From Xylanimonas ulmi (GTDB lineage: Bacteria > Actinomycetota > Actinomycetes > Actinomycetales > Cellulomonadaceae): DNA of 64,000 nt. The translations under genes were made by a program, and so were the position numbers. Where the stretch lies: the NCBI RefSeq assembly GCF_004216535.1, contig NZ_SGWX01000001.1, positions 310,001-374,000 on the forward strand, read 5' to 3'. The notes beneath the pieces were generated by a model that was given only the letters and a program-made list of their open reading frames with translations, was not told the origin of the DNA and ran no database searches. The first letter of the stretch is position 1. Every line of letters begins with the position of its first letter. This document shows, piece by piece, positions 51,966 through 60,651 of the stretch.

Positions 51966-53039
51966 TCAGGTGTCGGACGCCGCCGTCGTGACGCCCGGCG
52001 CCGGACGCGCCTTGGCGGGCAGCACGAGCCGCATCGTCGCGCCCCTGCCCGCGGGCGAGTCGGTGACGCCCACATGCCCGCCGTGCAGGTCGACGGCCCA
52101 GCGCACGATGGCCAGACCGATGCCCGTGCCCCCCGACGCTGTGCCCACCCCGCTCGTCGCCGCACCGCTCGCGGCGCCGCCGCGCGCGAAGCGCTCGAAG
52201 ACGCGCTCGCGGTCCTGCGGCGCGATGCCCGGCCCGTCGTCGGCGACCTCGATGACGACGTCGTCGCCCTCGGGGTAGGCGTCCAGCCGGATCTCGCCGC
52301 CGGGCGGCGAGTGCCGGATCGCGTTCTGCAGCAGGTTGACGACGATCTGCCGCAGCCGCTCGGCGTCGGCCTCAAGCACCAGGTCGGACGGCGTGACGTC
52401 GACGACGTAGCGCAGGTTCTTGGCCGCCTCGACCATGCTGAGCGCCTGCGCGCACTCCTCAAGGAAGTCGCCGACGTCGATCGGGGTCACGGTGAGCGCC
52501 GACGCGCCCGCCTCGACGCGCGACAGGTCGAGCAGGTAGGTGACCAGGCGGGTCAGGCGCTCGGTCTGCGCGAGCGAGAGCTCCAGGGCCGCGGGCGTCG
52601 GCTCGGTGACGCCGTCGACCATGTTCTCCAGCTGCGCCTGCAGCGCGGCGACCGGCGTGCGCAGCTCGTGCGAGACGTTGGCGATCAGGTCGCGGCGCGT
52701 GCGGTCCGCCGAGGCCAGGTCCTCGGCCATCTGGTTGAACGCCGTCGCGAGCGCGCCGACCTCGTCGCGGCTGGTCGCCGTGACGCGTTGGTCGTAGTCA
52801 CCGGCCGCCATCGCCTGTGCCGCGGCCGTCATCTCGCGCAGCGGCGAGGTCATCCCACGCGCGAGCACCTGGGTGATGACCAGCGCCAACACGATCACCA
52901 GGGGGAACGTGCGGCTGGGGCCGAGGTGCTGGCGCAGCCCCAGCCAGGTCATCGCGGCCGCGAACGTGGCGGCGGCGACCACCAGCACGCCCAACTTGAT
53001 CTTGATCGACCTCAGGGGGTCGAGCGGACGGATCGCCAT
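51966..53039 (-). CDS. OmpR-system sensor histidine kinase
   Basis: A 357-residue membrane kinase: two N-terminal helices with a very short external loop (LGVLVVAAATFAAAMTWLGL; FPLVIVLALVITQVLA), a HAMP linker (MTSPLREMTAAAQAMAAGDYDQRV), a HisKA domain with the His in NVSHELRTPVAALQ, and a HATPase_c domain (NLLQNAIRHSPPGGE; DDGPGIAP; GTGIGLAIVRWAVDLHGG). The start is ATG 53039, 17 nt after the regulator gene stops. The signal is unknown; the lack of a sensor domain suggests membrane-stress sensing. Confidence 0.93.
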   Translation of the reverse strand: MAIRPLDPLRSIKIKLGVLVVAAATFAAAMTWLGLRQHLGPSRTFPLVIVLALVITQVLARGMTSPLREMTAAAQAMAAGDYDQRVTATSRDEVGALATAFNQMAEDLASADRTRRDLIANVSHELRTPVAALQAQLENMVDGVTEPTPAALELSLAQTERLTRLVTYLLDLSRVEAGASALTVTPIDVGDFLEECAQALSMVEAAKNLRYVVDVTPSDLVLEADAERLRQIVVNLLQNAIRHSPPGGEIRLDAYPEGDDVVIEVADDGPGIAPQDRERVFERFARGGAASGAATSGVGTASGGTGIGLAIVRWAVDLHGGHVGVTDSPAGRGATMRLVLPAKARPAPGVTTAASDT

Positions 53040-53056
53040 GGCGTGCCTCCGGCCCC

Positions 53057-53770
53057 TCAGGAGGCCGGCGGCTCGAACGCGTAGCCGACGCCGTGCACCG
53101 TGCGGATCAGGTCCGGCCCGAGCTTGCGGCGCAGCGCCTTGATGTGCGAGTCGACGGTGCGCGTTCCGGACGCGTCGGCCCAGTCCCATACCTCGGCGAG
53201 CAGGCGCTCGCGCGTGAGCACGGTCTTGGGCGAGGAGGCCAGCATGACGAGCAGCTCGAACTCGGTGGGGGTCAGGTGCACCTCGTCGCCCGCGCGGTGC
53301 ACACGCCGCTGCGCCCGGTCGATGGTCACATCACCCATCACGAGCGGCGGGTCGGCGGGCGACGTCGCAGCCGCCTGCTGGGCGCGCTCGACGCGGCGCA
53401 GCAGCGCCTTGAGCCGCGCGACGAGCTCGCGCATCGAGAACGGCTTGGTCATGTAGTCGTCGGCGCCGACGCCGAGCCCCACCAGCATGTCCGTCTCGTC
53501 GTCGCGCGCGGTGAGCATGAGGATCGGCAGGGGGTGGTCGGCCTGGATGCGGCGGGTCACCTCAAGCCCGTCGATGCCGGGCAGCATGACGTCGAGCACG
53601 ACGGCGTCAGGGCGCAGCCTCGCGGCCGCGTCCACGGCCGCGAGCCCGTCGCGCGCCACCTCGACGCGCCATCCCTCGGCCGTCAGACGCTGGGCGACGG
53701 CGGTGGCGATCGCGGGCTCGTCCTCGACCACCAGAATGGTGGCCGGTTGCTGGTTGACGTCGGTTGCCAT
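53057..53770 (-). CDS. OmpR/PhoB-family response regulator
   Basis: A 237-residue regulator. The receiver has VVEDEPA, the phosphoacceptor Asp in VVLDVMLPGIDG, and LTARDDETD with the Lys in DDYMTKPFSMREL. The winged helix is LTPTEFELLVMLASSPKTVLTRERLLAEVWDWADASGTRTVDSHIKALRRKLG. It pairs with the kinase downstream and is divergent from the CNNM genes. The start ATG 53770 fits the family's usual length. Confidence 0.95.
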   Translation of the reverse strand: MATDVNQQPATILVVEDEPAIATAVAQRLTAEGWRVEVARDGLAAVDAAARLRPDAVVLDVMLPGIDGLEVTRRIQADHPLPILMLTARDDETDMLVGLGVGADDYMTKPFSMRELVARLKALLRRVERAQQAAATSPADPPLVMGDVTIDRAQRRVHRAGDEVHLTPTEFELLVMLASSPKTVLTRERLLAEVWDWADASGTRTVDSHIKALRRKLGPDLIRTVHGVGYAFEPPAS

Positions 53771-53989
53771 GACCTCAGGTTGGCACACGCCGATGGGCGA
53801 AGCCTGGCAGGTGGTCGCCGCGGCGTCGTCTCGCGCCGCGGCGGGCGCCACGTCGCGGATGCGATGTGACCCGGACGCGACAGGCTCCGGACGTGACGTG
53901 CTCGAACGCCCGACGCCGATACGATCGGTGCCGATGGATGAGCCTCGACATCCCAGCGCCCTTGCCCGCCTCACAACGTCGCACGTGCC

Positions 53990-55300
53990 ATGACGGGCGA
54001 GTGGCTCATGGTCGCCCTCGGTGTCGCCCTCACCGTGGGCACGGCGGTCTTCGTCGCCGGCGAGTTCGCGCTCGTCACGCTGGACCCGGCGACCCTCAGC
54101 GACGGGTCGGGCCGCCGCCACCGCGCGGTGCGCGCAAGCCTCAAGCACCTGTCGATCGAGCTCAGCTCGGCGCAGGTCGGTGTGACGGTCACGACCATCC
54201 TGCTGGGCTACACCACGCAGCCCGCGCTGCTGTCGCTGTTCTCGGCGGGGTTGCGCGCCACTCCCGTCGCCCCGGCGCTCGCGTCGGTGCTCGCCGCGGT
54301 GTTCGGCCTCATCGTCGTCAACGGATTCTCGATGCTCGTGGGCGAGCTCATCCCCAAGAACTTCGCGCTGTCGGCGCCGTACCGCACCGCGCTGTGGGTG
54401 GTGCCCGTCGTGCGCGGCTTCACCCGCGTGTTCCGCCCGCTCATCCTGGTGCTCAACCGGTCGGCGAACGGGCTGCTGCGCCGCGTGGGCGTCGAGCCGC
54501 GCGAGGAGCTCTCGGGCGCGCGCTCGGCCCCCGAGCTGCTGTCGCTGGTCAAGCGCTCGGCGCAGGAGGGCACGCTGGAGCAGTCGGTCGCGACGCTGCT
54601 GACCAACTCGATCGAGCTCGACGAGCTCTCGGCCCGCGACGTCATGACCGACCGCCTGCGCATGGCCGTCGTCGGGCGCGAGGACACCGCCGACCAGGTC
54701 ATCGCGCTCGCCCGGCGCACCGGCCACTCGCGGTTCCCGGTCATCGGCGCCGACCGCGACGACGTCGTCGGCATCGTGCATCTGCGCCGCGCCGTCGGCG
54801 TGCCCCACGAGCGGCGCGCCGAGGTGCCGGTCGCGGCGCTCATGGGCGACGCGCCCCGCGTGCCCGAGACCGTGCGCCTGGGCCCGCTGCTGGTCGAGCT
54901 GCGCTCGTTCGGGCTGCAGATGGCCGTCGTCGTCGACGAGTACGGCGGCACGTCGGGCATCGTCACGCTGGAGGACGTCGTCGAGGAGCTTGTCGGCGAC
55001 GTGGCCGACGAGCACGACCCCCGTCGAGCGGGCGCCGTGCGCGCCGCGGACGGCTCGTGGATCGTCCCGGGCGTCATGCGGCCCGACGAGTTGGAGGAGG
55101 CCACGGGCCTGGTGGTTCCCGAGGAGCCGGCCTACGAGACGCTGGGCGGGCTCATCATGGCGCGGCTGGGGCGCGTGCCGACTGTCGGCGACGTCGTCGA
55201 GGTGCGCGAGCCGCGCGGCGGCGTGCGGCTGCGTGTCGAGGCGATGACGGGGCGGCGCGCCGAACGGGTGCGCGTCCTGGGCGTGGAGGAGGAGCGATGA
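53990..55300 (+). CDS. CNNM/CorC-family membrane protein (hemolysin family), full length
   Basis: A 436-residue protein: a CNNM/DUF21 membrane domain (about 1-185; VFVAGEFALVTLD, ELSSAQVGVTVTTILLGY, GELIPKNFALSAPY), two CBS domains (about 215-330; ARDVMTDRLRMAVVG, GTSGIVTLEDVVEELVGD) and the C-terminal transporter-associated CorC_HlyC domain (about 345-425). Family members are linked to magnesium or cobalt efflux and magnesium homeostasis. It overlaps the next gene by 4 nt. Confidence 0.92.
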   Translation: MTGEWLMVALGVALTVGTAVFVAGEFALVTLDPATLSDGSGRRHRAVRASLKHLSIELSSAQVGVTVTTILLGYTTQPALLSLFSAGLRATPVAPALASVLAAVFGLIVVNGFSMLVGELIPKNFALSAPYRTALWVVPVVRGFTRVFRPLILVLNRSANGLLRRVGVEPREELSGARSAPELLSLVKRSAQEGTLEQSVATLLTNSIELDELSARDVMTDRLRMAVVGREDTADQVIALARRTGHSRFPVIGADRDDVVGIVHLRRAVGVPHERRAEVPVAALMGDAPRVPETVRLGPLLVELRSFGLQMAVVVDEYGGTSGIVTLEDVVEELVGDVADEHDPRRAGAVRAADGSWIVPGVMRPDELEEATGLVVPEEPAYETLGGLIMARLGRVPTVGDVVEVREPRGGVRLRVEAMTGRRAERVRVLGVEEER

Positions 55301-56352
55301 GCACGCCCGTCGCGATCGCCATCGGGGTGCTGCTGCTGGCGGGCAACGCGTTCTTCGTCGGCGCCGAGTTCGCCATCATCTCCGCGCGTCGCGCCGCGAT
55401 CGAGCCTCGGGCCGCCGCGGGCGACCGGCGCGCGCAGGTGGTGCTGTGGGCCATGGAGCACGTCTCGCTCATGCTCGCCGCCGCGCAACTGGGGGTGACG
55501 GTGTGCTCGACCGGGCTGGGCATCGTCGCCGAGCCCGCCGTCGCGGCGCTGCTGGAGGGCCCGTTGCACGCGGTGGGCGTGCCCGAGGCGCTCGCGCACC
55601 CCGTCTCGTTCGTCGTGGCGATCACACTGGTCGTCTACCTGCACGTGGTGCTGGGCGAGATGGTGCCCAAGAACCTCGCCGTCGCGGGACCCGAGGCGGC
55701 CGTGCTGTGGTTCGGGCCACCCCTGGTGGTGCTCGCGCGGGCCGTGCGACCCGTGATCGGGGCGCTCAACTGGCTCGCCAACCACGCCGTGCGCCTGGCG
55801 GGCGTCGAGCCCAAGGACGAGGTCGCCTCGGCCTTCACCGCGCAGGAGGTCCAGTCGATCGTCGAGCACTCGCAGGCCGAGGGTGTGCTGAGCGACGAGC
55901 AGGGCCTGCTCGGCTCGGCGATCGAGTTCTCCGCGCGCACGGCGGGCGACGTCATGGTCCCGGTCGAGGACCTGGTCACCGTGCCCGACGACGTCACACC
56001 CGACGCCGTCGAGCACCTGGTCGCGCGCACGGGCTTCTCGCGCTTCCCCGTCGCGGCGCCGGGCCGCGCGGGAGGCGAGCTGGTCGGCTACCTGCACCTG
56101 AAGGACGTGCTCTACGCCTCTGACGGCGACCGCCACGAGCCGGTGCCGGCCTTCCGTGTGCGGGCACTGGCCATGGTGCGTCCGCACGACGAGGTCGAGG
56201 ACGCGCTGCGCGCGATGCAGCGCAGCGGCGCCCACCTGGCACGGGTCGAGAGCCCGGGCGGTCTGGTCGGCGTCGTCTTCCTCGAGGACATCCTCGAGGA
56301 GCTGGTGGGCGAGGTTCGCGACGCCATGCAGCGCCATCTGCCGCGCGCCTGA
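55297..56352 (+). CDS. CNNM/CorC-family membrane protein lacking the C-terminal domain
   Basis: A 351-residue paralogue of the upstream gene: a CNNM domain (FFVGAEFAIISARRAAIE; AAAQLGVTVCSTGLGI; LGEMVPKNLAVAGPE) and paired CBS domains (AGDVMVPVEDLVTVPDD; GVVFLEDILEELVGEV). It ends right after CBS2 and lacks the CorC_HlyC domain that its neighbour has. The ATGA overlap suggests the two are made in equal amounts and may form a heterodimer, since CNNM proteins work as dimers. Confidence 0.9.
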   Translation: MSTPVAIAIGVLLLAGNAFFVGAEFAIISARRAAIEPRAAAGDRRAQVVLWAMEHVSLMLAAAQLGVTVCSTGLGIVAEPAVAALLEGPLHAVGVPEALAHPVSFVVAITLVVYLHVVLGEMVPKNLAVAGPEAAVLWFGPPLVVLARAVRPVIGALNWLANHAVRLAGVEPKDEVASAFTAQEVQSIVEHSQAEGVLSDEQGLLGSAIEFSARTAGDVMVPVEDLVTVPDDVTPDAVEHLVARTGFSRFPVAAPGRAGGELVGYLHLKDVLYASDGDRHEPVPAFRVRALAMVRPHDEVEDALRAMQRSGAHLARVESPGGLVGVVFLEDILEELVGEVRDAMQRHLPRA

Positions 56353-56358
56353 GGCCTC

Positions 56359-56374
56359 GGTGACCTTCGTCACA
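56359..56374. promoter_or_regulatory. Crp/GlxR-like palindrome
   Basis: GTGACCTTCGTCACA contains GTGAC-N4-GTCAC. On the minus strand it reads TGTGACGAAGGTCACC, fitting TGTGA-N6-TCAC. It lies 58 bp before the likely -35 element of the VanY-type gene. The binding protein is inferred only from the consensus. Confidence 0.4.
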
Positions 56375-56431
56375 TGAGGCGCGGGTTGCGCCACAGCGTG
56401 CCCGATTCGGCGTCTTTCATCACGGAAGGGC

Positions 56432-56460
56432 TTGGCGGGGGCGGAACGCCCCGTTATGGT
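56432..56460 (+). promoter_or_regulatory. Housekeeping-type promoter of the VanY-like gene
   Basis: TTGGCG (56432-56437), 17 bases, then TATGGT (56455-56460): four of six matches to each consensus hexamer with ideal spacing. The start would be near 56467, giving a leader of about 110 nt. Confidence 0.5.
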
Positions 56461-56579
56461 TCCGTGACGAGCGGGCCGTGGCGGAGGCGGACCACGCCGG
56501 CTCTTGCGAGCAAGACCCTTCGTGACCAGGACAACAGTGACGCCTGCGCCGGTCGGCGGCGCGTGAACGGGAGGCAGAC

Positions 56580-57959
56580 GTGGAGCAGATGAGCGCCACG
56601 TCTCGACCCCCGGGTCAGGTCCTGATGACCCGACGAGAGCGCCGCGAGGCCGAGGCGCGCGAGCGCGAGGCGGCACTGCGCGCGACCGGGCGCTCCGGCG
56701 ACACCGTCGTGGTCGGAGGCATCACGTTCCCCGGCCCAGCGCCGGTCAGCCCCGCGCTCGGCAACCCGGTCGTCGAGCCGGCGCGCCGCGTGGTCCAGCC
56801 GCGGCACGGCGCCGTGGCGGGTGGGCCGACGCCGCCCGCGAGCGCCCCTCGGCCCAGTCGCCCCGACGTGCCCGCCCGACTGCCCGCGCTGAGCCGGCCC
56901 GACGCCCACGCGGGCCGCCCATCGCCAAGCGGTCCCGACGCTCCTGCGGCCCGCCCGTCGCCGCGCCGCGCCGAGCGCGTCGCCCCGGCGGCCCCCGCAG
57001 CGCCCCGGCTGTTCCCGGCGACCGCCGTCCCGGCCCCAGTGGCGCCCTCGGCCCCGGCGCCGTGGCACACCGCCGTCTCGCCCTTCCCTGAGCCCCGCCC
57101 CGCCGCCGTCGTCCCCGCCCGCGAGGTCCCGATCGCGGCGCGCCCCGCCGAGCCCCGCCCCGCCGTCCCCCGCCCCGCCGTGCGCACGCGCGCCGAGCGC
57201 GCCGGGCGCACCCGCTCGGCCCTGCCCGAGCAGCCGTGCGAGCGCAAGCGCGGCGCCTGGCTCCCGCGCGTCGCCGTGCTCGGCACACTCGCCGCGGCCA
57301 CGATCGCCGCGCCGCTGACCCCTCTCAGTTCGACGCTCAGCGCCGACGCGCGCTCGCCGTTCGACCTCGACATCGCCCCCACCGGCCCCTCGACGCTCGA
57401 CGTCGTGCGCGACCCCGTCGTCGCGTCGGCGACTGCGCCCGGCATCGCTGCCCCGCCGGCTGTCGCGCGCGCCACGAGCGGCGCCTCGCGCTCGTTGGAG
57501 CGCGACCCGCTGCCGGGGTGCGACGGCGCGGTGACGGTCACCAGCACCAACGGCCACCTGACGGACGGCGAGCTGTGCGACCTGCCGTTCGCGCCCGGGA
57601 TGCGCCTGCAGCCGCGTGCCGCGGTCGCGCTGACGGCGCTCAACGAGGCGTTCCGCGCGCAGTTCGGCACGGACATCGGTCTGGTGGACTCCTACCGTTC
57701 GCTCGGCCGCCAGTACTCGGTCAAGGGGTCGCGCGGCTATCTCGCCGCGCAGCCGGGCACGTCCATGCACGGCCTCGGCCTGGCCATCGACCTGTCGTCG
57801 GCGGTCACGGGCAGCTCGGCCGCATACCGGTGGCTGGTCGAGAACGGCGCCGCGTACGGCTGGGAGAACCCGGCGTGGGCGCGGCGCGGGGGCAGCGGCA
57901 ACTATGAGCCCTGGCACTTCGAGTTCCGCCCGGGCGTCGAGGAGCTGTCGGCCGGCTGA
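56580..57959 (+). CDS. VanY-type D-alanyl-D-alanine carboxypeptidase (M15) with long N-terminal region
   Basis: A 459-residue protein. Residues 1-220 are charged then Pro/Ala/Arg-rich and probably cytoplasmic; one membrane helix (LPRVAVLGTLAAATIAAPL) follows at about 226-246. The catalytic domain is at the C-terminus (about 310-455): SYRSLGRQY, SMHGLGLAIDL with the zinc His and Asp, and EPWHFEF with the catalytic Glu and second zinc His. It cleaves terminal D-Ala from peptidoglycan stems. GTG 56580 is favoured (GGGAGG five bases upstream); ATG 56589 is possible. Confidence 0.88.
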   Translation: MEQMSATSRPPGQVLMTRRERREAEAREREAALRATGRSGDTVVVGGITFPGPAPVSPALGNPVVEPARRVVQPRHGAVAGGPTPPASAPRPSRPDVPARLPALSRPDAHAGRPSPSGPDAPAARPSPRRAERVAPAAPAAPRLFPATAVPAPVAPSAPAPWHTAVSPFPEPRPAAVVPAREVPIAARPAEPRPAVPRPAVRTRAERAGRTRSALPEQPCERKRGAWLPRVAVLGTLAAATIAAPLTPLSSTLSADARSPFDLDIAPTGPSTLDVVRDPVVASATAPGIAAPPAVARATSGASRSLERDPLPGCDGAVTVTSTNGHLTDGELCDLPFAPGMRLQPRAAVALTALNEAFRAQFGTDIGLVDSYRSLGRQYSVKGSRGYLAAQPGTSMHGLGLAIDLSSAVTGSSAAYRWLVENGAAYGWENPAWARRGGSGNYEPWHFEFRPGVEELSAG

Positions 57960-57964
57960 GGTCG

Positions 57965-58600
57965 CTACAGGGCGAGCCGGGTGTTGGGGCCGAAGTCCTG
58001 CCGGAAGCTCGGCCCGGCCTGGGCCAGCTCGCGCGCGAATCCCGCTGCCCACCCGCTGAACGGGTCCACCGCGAGCGACTCGTTGGAGAACCGGCGGTCG
58101 TCGGTCAGCTCGGTGACGCAGAACTCGGGAATCTGCAGGTCGACGACCGGACCGGAGCGCTCGCACTCGGCGACGATGAGCGGGTGGTTGGCGCCGCCGA
58201 ACACGTCGATGACCCAGCCGTCGGCGCCGAGCCAGGCCGCGTAGCGCGTCTTGAGGATCTGCGCGCCGCCGCGCCGCACCAGCTCGACGCCCACGCTCGG
58301 CTCGATCTCGCGCTCCGCCTCGTAGCGCGTGCCGCCCACGCTCGGACCCTTGACCGTGACCGCCGCGAAGTCGACCTCGCCCTGGTGGCGGTCGAGCACC
58401 TCACGCGCGTCGGACGACGCCCCCAGACCCGCCTCGACCCCCGACGCTTGGCAGCGCACCCGCAGCGCGTACCCGCCGTCGGACAGGAAGTAGCTCTGCA
58501 CGATGAGGGCCGGGGTGTCGCGCAGCGTCGCCGGCAGATCGCGCACCAGGAACCGACGCTCGAACTCGAAGTCGGCGTAGCCGGGGGTCTCGTCGGTCAT
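57965..58600 (-). CDS. CYTH-domain protein (triphosphate tunnel metalloenzyme)
   Basis: A 211-residue protein. FEFERRFLVRDLP carries the E-x-E of the signature, with Arg where Lys is usual. Further tunnel residues lie in YALRVRCQ, AAVTVKGPSVGGTRYEAEREI, ILKTRYAAWLG and LIVAECERS. CYTH enzymes hydrolyse tripolyphosphate or thiamine triphosphate or make cAMP; which applies here cannot be decided. It starts 9 nt after prpC stops and is probably the last gene of the methylcitrate operon. Confidence 0.85.
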   Translation of the reverse strand: MTDETPGYADFEFERRFLVRDLPATLRDTPALIVQSYFLSDGGYALRVRCQASGVEAGLGASSDAREVLDRHQGEVDFAAVTVKGPSVGGTRYEAEREIEPSVGVELVRRGGAQILKTRYAAWLGADGWVIDVFGGANHPLIVAECERSGPVVDLQIPEFCVTELTDDRRFSNESLAVDPFSGWAAGFARELAQAGPSFRQDFGPNTRLAL

Positions 58601-58609
58601 ACGGCCACC

Positions 58610-59749
58610 CTACGAGGCCGTCCACCCGGGCACGGACCGCTCGGCGACGCCGTCGTAGGCGGCGAGCGGGCGGATCAGCGCGTTGCGCGCCTGCTGCTCC
58701 AGGATGTGCGCGGTCCAGCCGGTCACGCGCGCTGCGACGAACAGCGGCGTGAACGTCGGGGTGTCGAAGCCCATGAGGTGGTAGGCGGGCCCTGACGGGA
58801 AGTCGAGGTTGGGGTAGATGCCCTTGCGCTCGACGAACGCCGCCTCCAGGGCCTCGTAGAGCGTGAGCAGGTCAGGGCGGACGTAGTGCTCGACCAGGTC
58901 GCCGAGCGCGGCCCGCATGGTCGGCACGCGCGAGTCGCCGTGCTTGTACACGCGGTGGCCGAACCCCATGATCTTGCGCTTGTCGGCGAGAGCCCGCTCC
59001 AGCCACGGGACCACGTTGTCCGCCGCGCCGATCTCGTCGAAGGTGTGCATGACCATCTCGTTGGCCCCGCCGTGCAGCGGCCCCTTCAGAGCGCCGATGG
59101 CCCCGACGACGGCGGAGTACAGGTCGCTGAGCGTGCTCGCGATGACGCGCGCGGTGAAGGTCGAGGCGTTGAACGAGTGCTCGGCGTACAAGATCATCGA
59201 GCGGTTGAACGCGTCGACCACGACGGGGTCGGGCAGGGAGCCGTGCGTCATCCACAGGAAGTTCTGCGCGTAGGTGAGGCTCTCGTCCGGGGCGATGGGC
59301 TCCAGCCCGTGCCGGCGCCGTTGCCCGTAGGCGACGATCGCCGGCAGTGCGGCGAACAGGCGCAGGCTGCGCGCGACGTTCTCGGCCCGCGTCCCCGCGG
59401 TCTCCTCCAGTGCCCGGCCGGCGGTCTCGGCGGCGCCGATGATGCTGACGGCGGTGCGCACCTCGTCCATGGGGTGCGCGTCGCGCGGCAGCGCGTCGAT
59501 GGCCGCGCGCACCTCGGGAGCCAGCGACCGGAACGGGCGCCCGTTGGCGTGCAGCCAGGCGAGCTCGTCGGCGGTGGGCAGGTCGCCGTTCCACAGCAGC
59601 CAGGCGACGGCCTCGAAGGGCTGGGTGTCGGCGAGCTGCTGCACGGGGTAGCCGCGGTAGAGCAGCGAGTTGGTCTCCGGGTTGACGCGGCTGATTGCGG
59701 TGGCGTCGGCGTAGACGCCGGCGAGGCCGGGGTGCACTTGGGGGTTCAC
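58610..59749 (-). CDS. prpC: 2-methylcitrate synthase / citrate synthase
   Basis: A 379-residue citrate-synthase-family enzyme. Motifs are SLLYRGYPVQQLAD, HSFNASTFTARVIASTLSDLYSAVVGAIGALKGPLHGGANE (active-site His), IMGFGHRVYKHGDSR (second His) and YPNLDFPSGPAYHLMGF (catalytic Asp). Its position after prpD and prpB assigns it to condensation of propionyl-CoA with oxaloacetate. The start overlaps the prpB stop by 4 nt. Confidence 0.94.
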   Translation of the reverse strand: MNPQVHPGLAGVYADATAISRVNPETNSLLYRGYPVQQLADTQPFEAVAWLLWNGDLPTADELAWLHANGRPFRSLAPEVRAAIDALPRDAHPMDEVRTAVSIIGAAETAGRALEETAGTRAENVARSLRLFAALPAIVAYGQRRRHGLEPIAPDESLTYAQNFLWMTHGSLPDPVVVDAFNRSMILYAEHSFNASTFTARVIASTLSDLYSAVVGAIGALKGPLHGGANEMVMHTFDEIGAADNVVPWLERALADKRKIMGFGHRVYKHGDSRVPTMRAALGDLVEHYVRPDLLTLYEALEAAFVERKGIYPNLDFPSGPAYHLMGFDTPTFTPLFVAARVTGWTAHILEQQARNALIRPLAAYDGVAERSVPGWTAS

Positions 59750-60651
59750 TGCTCCTCCTTGAGTGTGAAGTCGTACACGGCGCCGTCGAACGCCGCGTAG
59801 GCGGCGTAGTCGAGCAGCTCATACAGGCGCGAGCGGGTCTGCATGCCCGCGACCTGGGAACGCAGCGACCCCTGCGCGCGCAGGGCGTCCAGGGCCCGCT
59901 CGGCCGCCCCCATCGCGACGCGCAGCAGGGACACCGGATGGATGACGATCGCGACGCCGGCGTCACGCAGCTGCTCGCGGGTGAACAGCTCGCCCTTGCC
60001 GAACTCGGTCATATTGGCCAGCACGGGGACGCCGAGCGCGTCGGCGAACGCCGCGAACTCGTCCAGGCTGGTCAGCGCCTCGGGGAAGACGGCGTCGGCG
60101 CCGGCGTCGACGAGCGCGCGCGCCCGATCGAGCGCCGCGTCGAGGCCGAGCACCGCGCGCGCGTCGGTGCGCGCCATGAGGAGCAGGTCGGGGTCGCGGC
60201 GCGCCTGGGCGGCGGCGCGCACACGCTGCGCCGCCGTTGCGTCGTCGACGACCTGCTTGCCGTCCAGGTGGCCGCACCGCTTGGGGTTGACCTGGTCCTC
60301 GAGGTGCAGGCCCGCGACGCCGGCGTCCTCGAGCGTCTGCACGGTGCGCGCCACGTTCATGGCCTCGCCGAAACCCGTGTCGGCGTCGACCAGCGTCGGC
60401 AGGTCGGTCATACGGGCGATCTGCGCGGCGCGCGCGGCGACCTCGCTCAACGTGGTCAGCCCGACGTCGGGCAGGGCCAGGTCGGCGGCCACCACGGCGC
60501 CTGAGACGTAGACGCCGTCGAACCCCTTGTCCTGGATGAGGCGCGCCGCGAGCGGGTTGAACGCGCCTGGCAGGGTCAGCAGCTCACCGCTGCGCAGCCT
60601 CTCGCGCAACGCGCGCCGCTTGGCGGACGGCGTGAGCGTCGAGTACAGCAT
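59746..60651 (-). CDS. prpB: Methylisocitrate lyase
   Basis: A 301-residue isocitrate-lyase-superfamily enzyme. GAFNPLAARLIQDKGFDGVYVSGA, LVDADTGFGEAMNVARTV (metal-binding Asp residues), HLEDQVNPKRCGHLDGK (the K-R-C-G-H catalytic signature with the active Cys) and LLMARTDAR are all intact. It splits 2-methylisocitrate into pyruvate and succinate. ATG 60651 overlaps the prpD stop by 4 nt; an upstream in-frame extension lies inside prpD. Confidence 0.95.
   Translation of the reverse strand: MLYSTLTPSAKRRALRERLRSGELLTLPGAFNPLAARLIQDKGFDGVYVSGAVVAADLALPDVGLTTLSEVAARAAQIARMTDLPTLVDADTGFGEAMNVARTVQTLEDAGVAGLHLEDQVNPKRCGHLDGKQVVDDATAAQRVRAAAQARRDPDLLLMARTDARAVLGLDAALDRARALVDAGADAVFPEALTSLDEFAAFADALGVPVLANMTEFGKGELFTREQLRDAGVAIVIHPVSLLRVAMGAAERALDALRAQGSLRSQVAGMQTRSRLYELLDYAAYAAFDGAVYDFTLKEEQ

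Noticed and set aside
56375-56579. c-di-AMP (ydaO) riboswitch before the VanY-like peptidase
   Set aside because: Such RNAs often precede actinobacterial wall hydrolases, but I could not find the conserved core in this leader.
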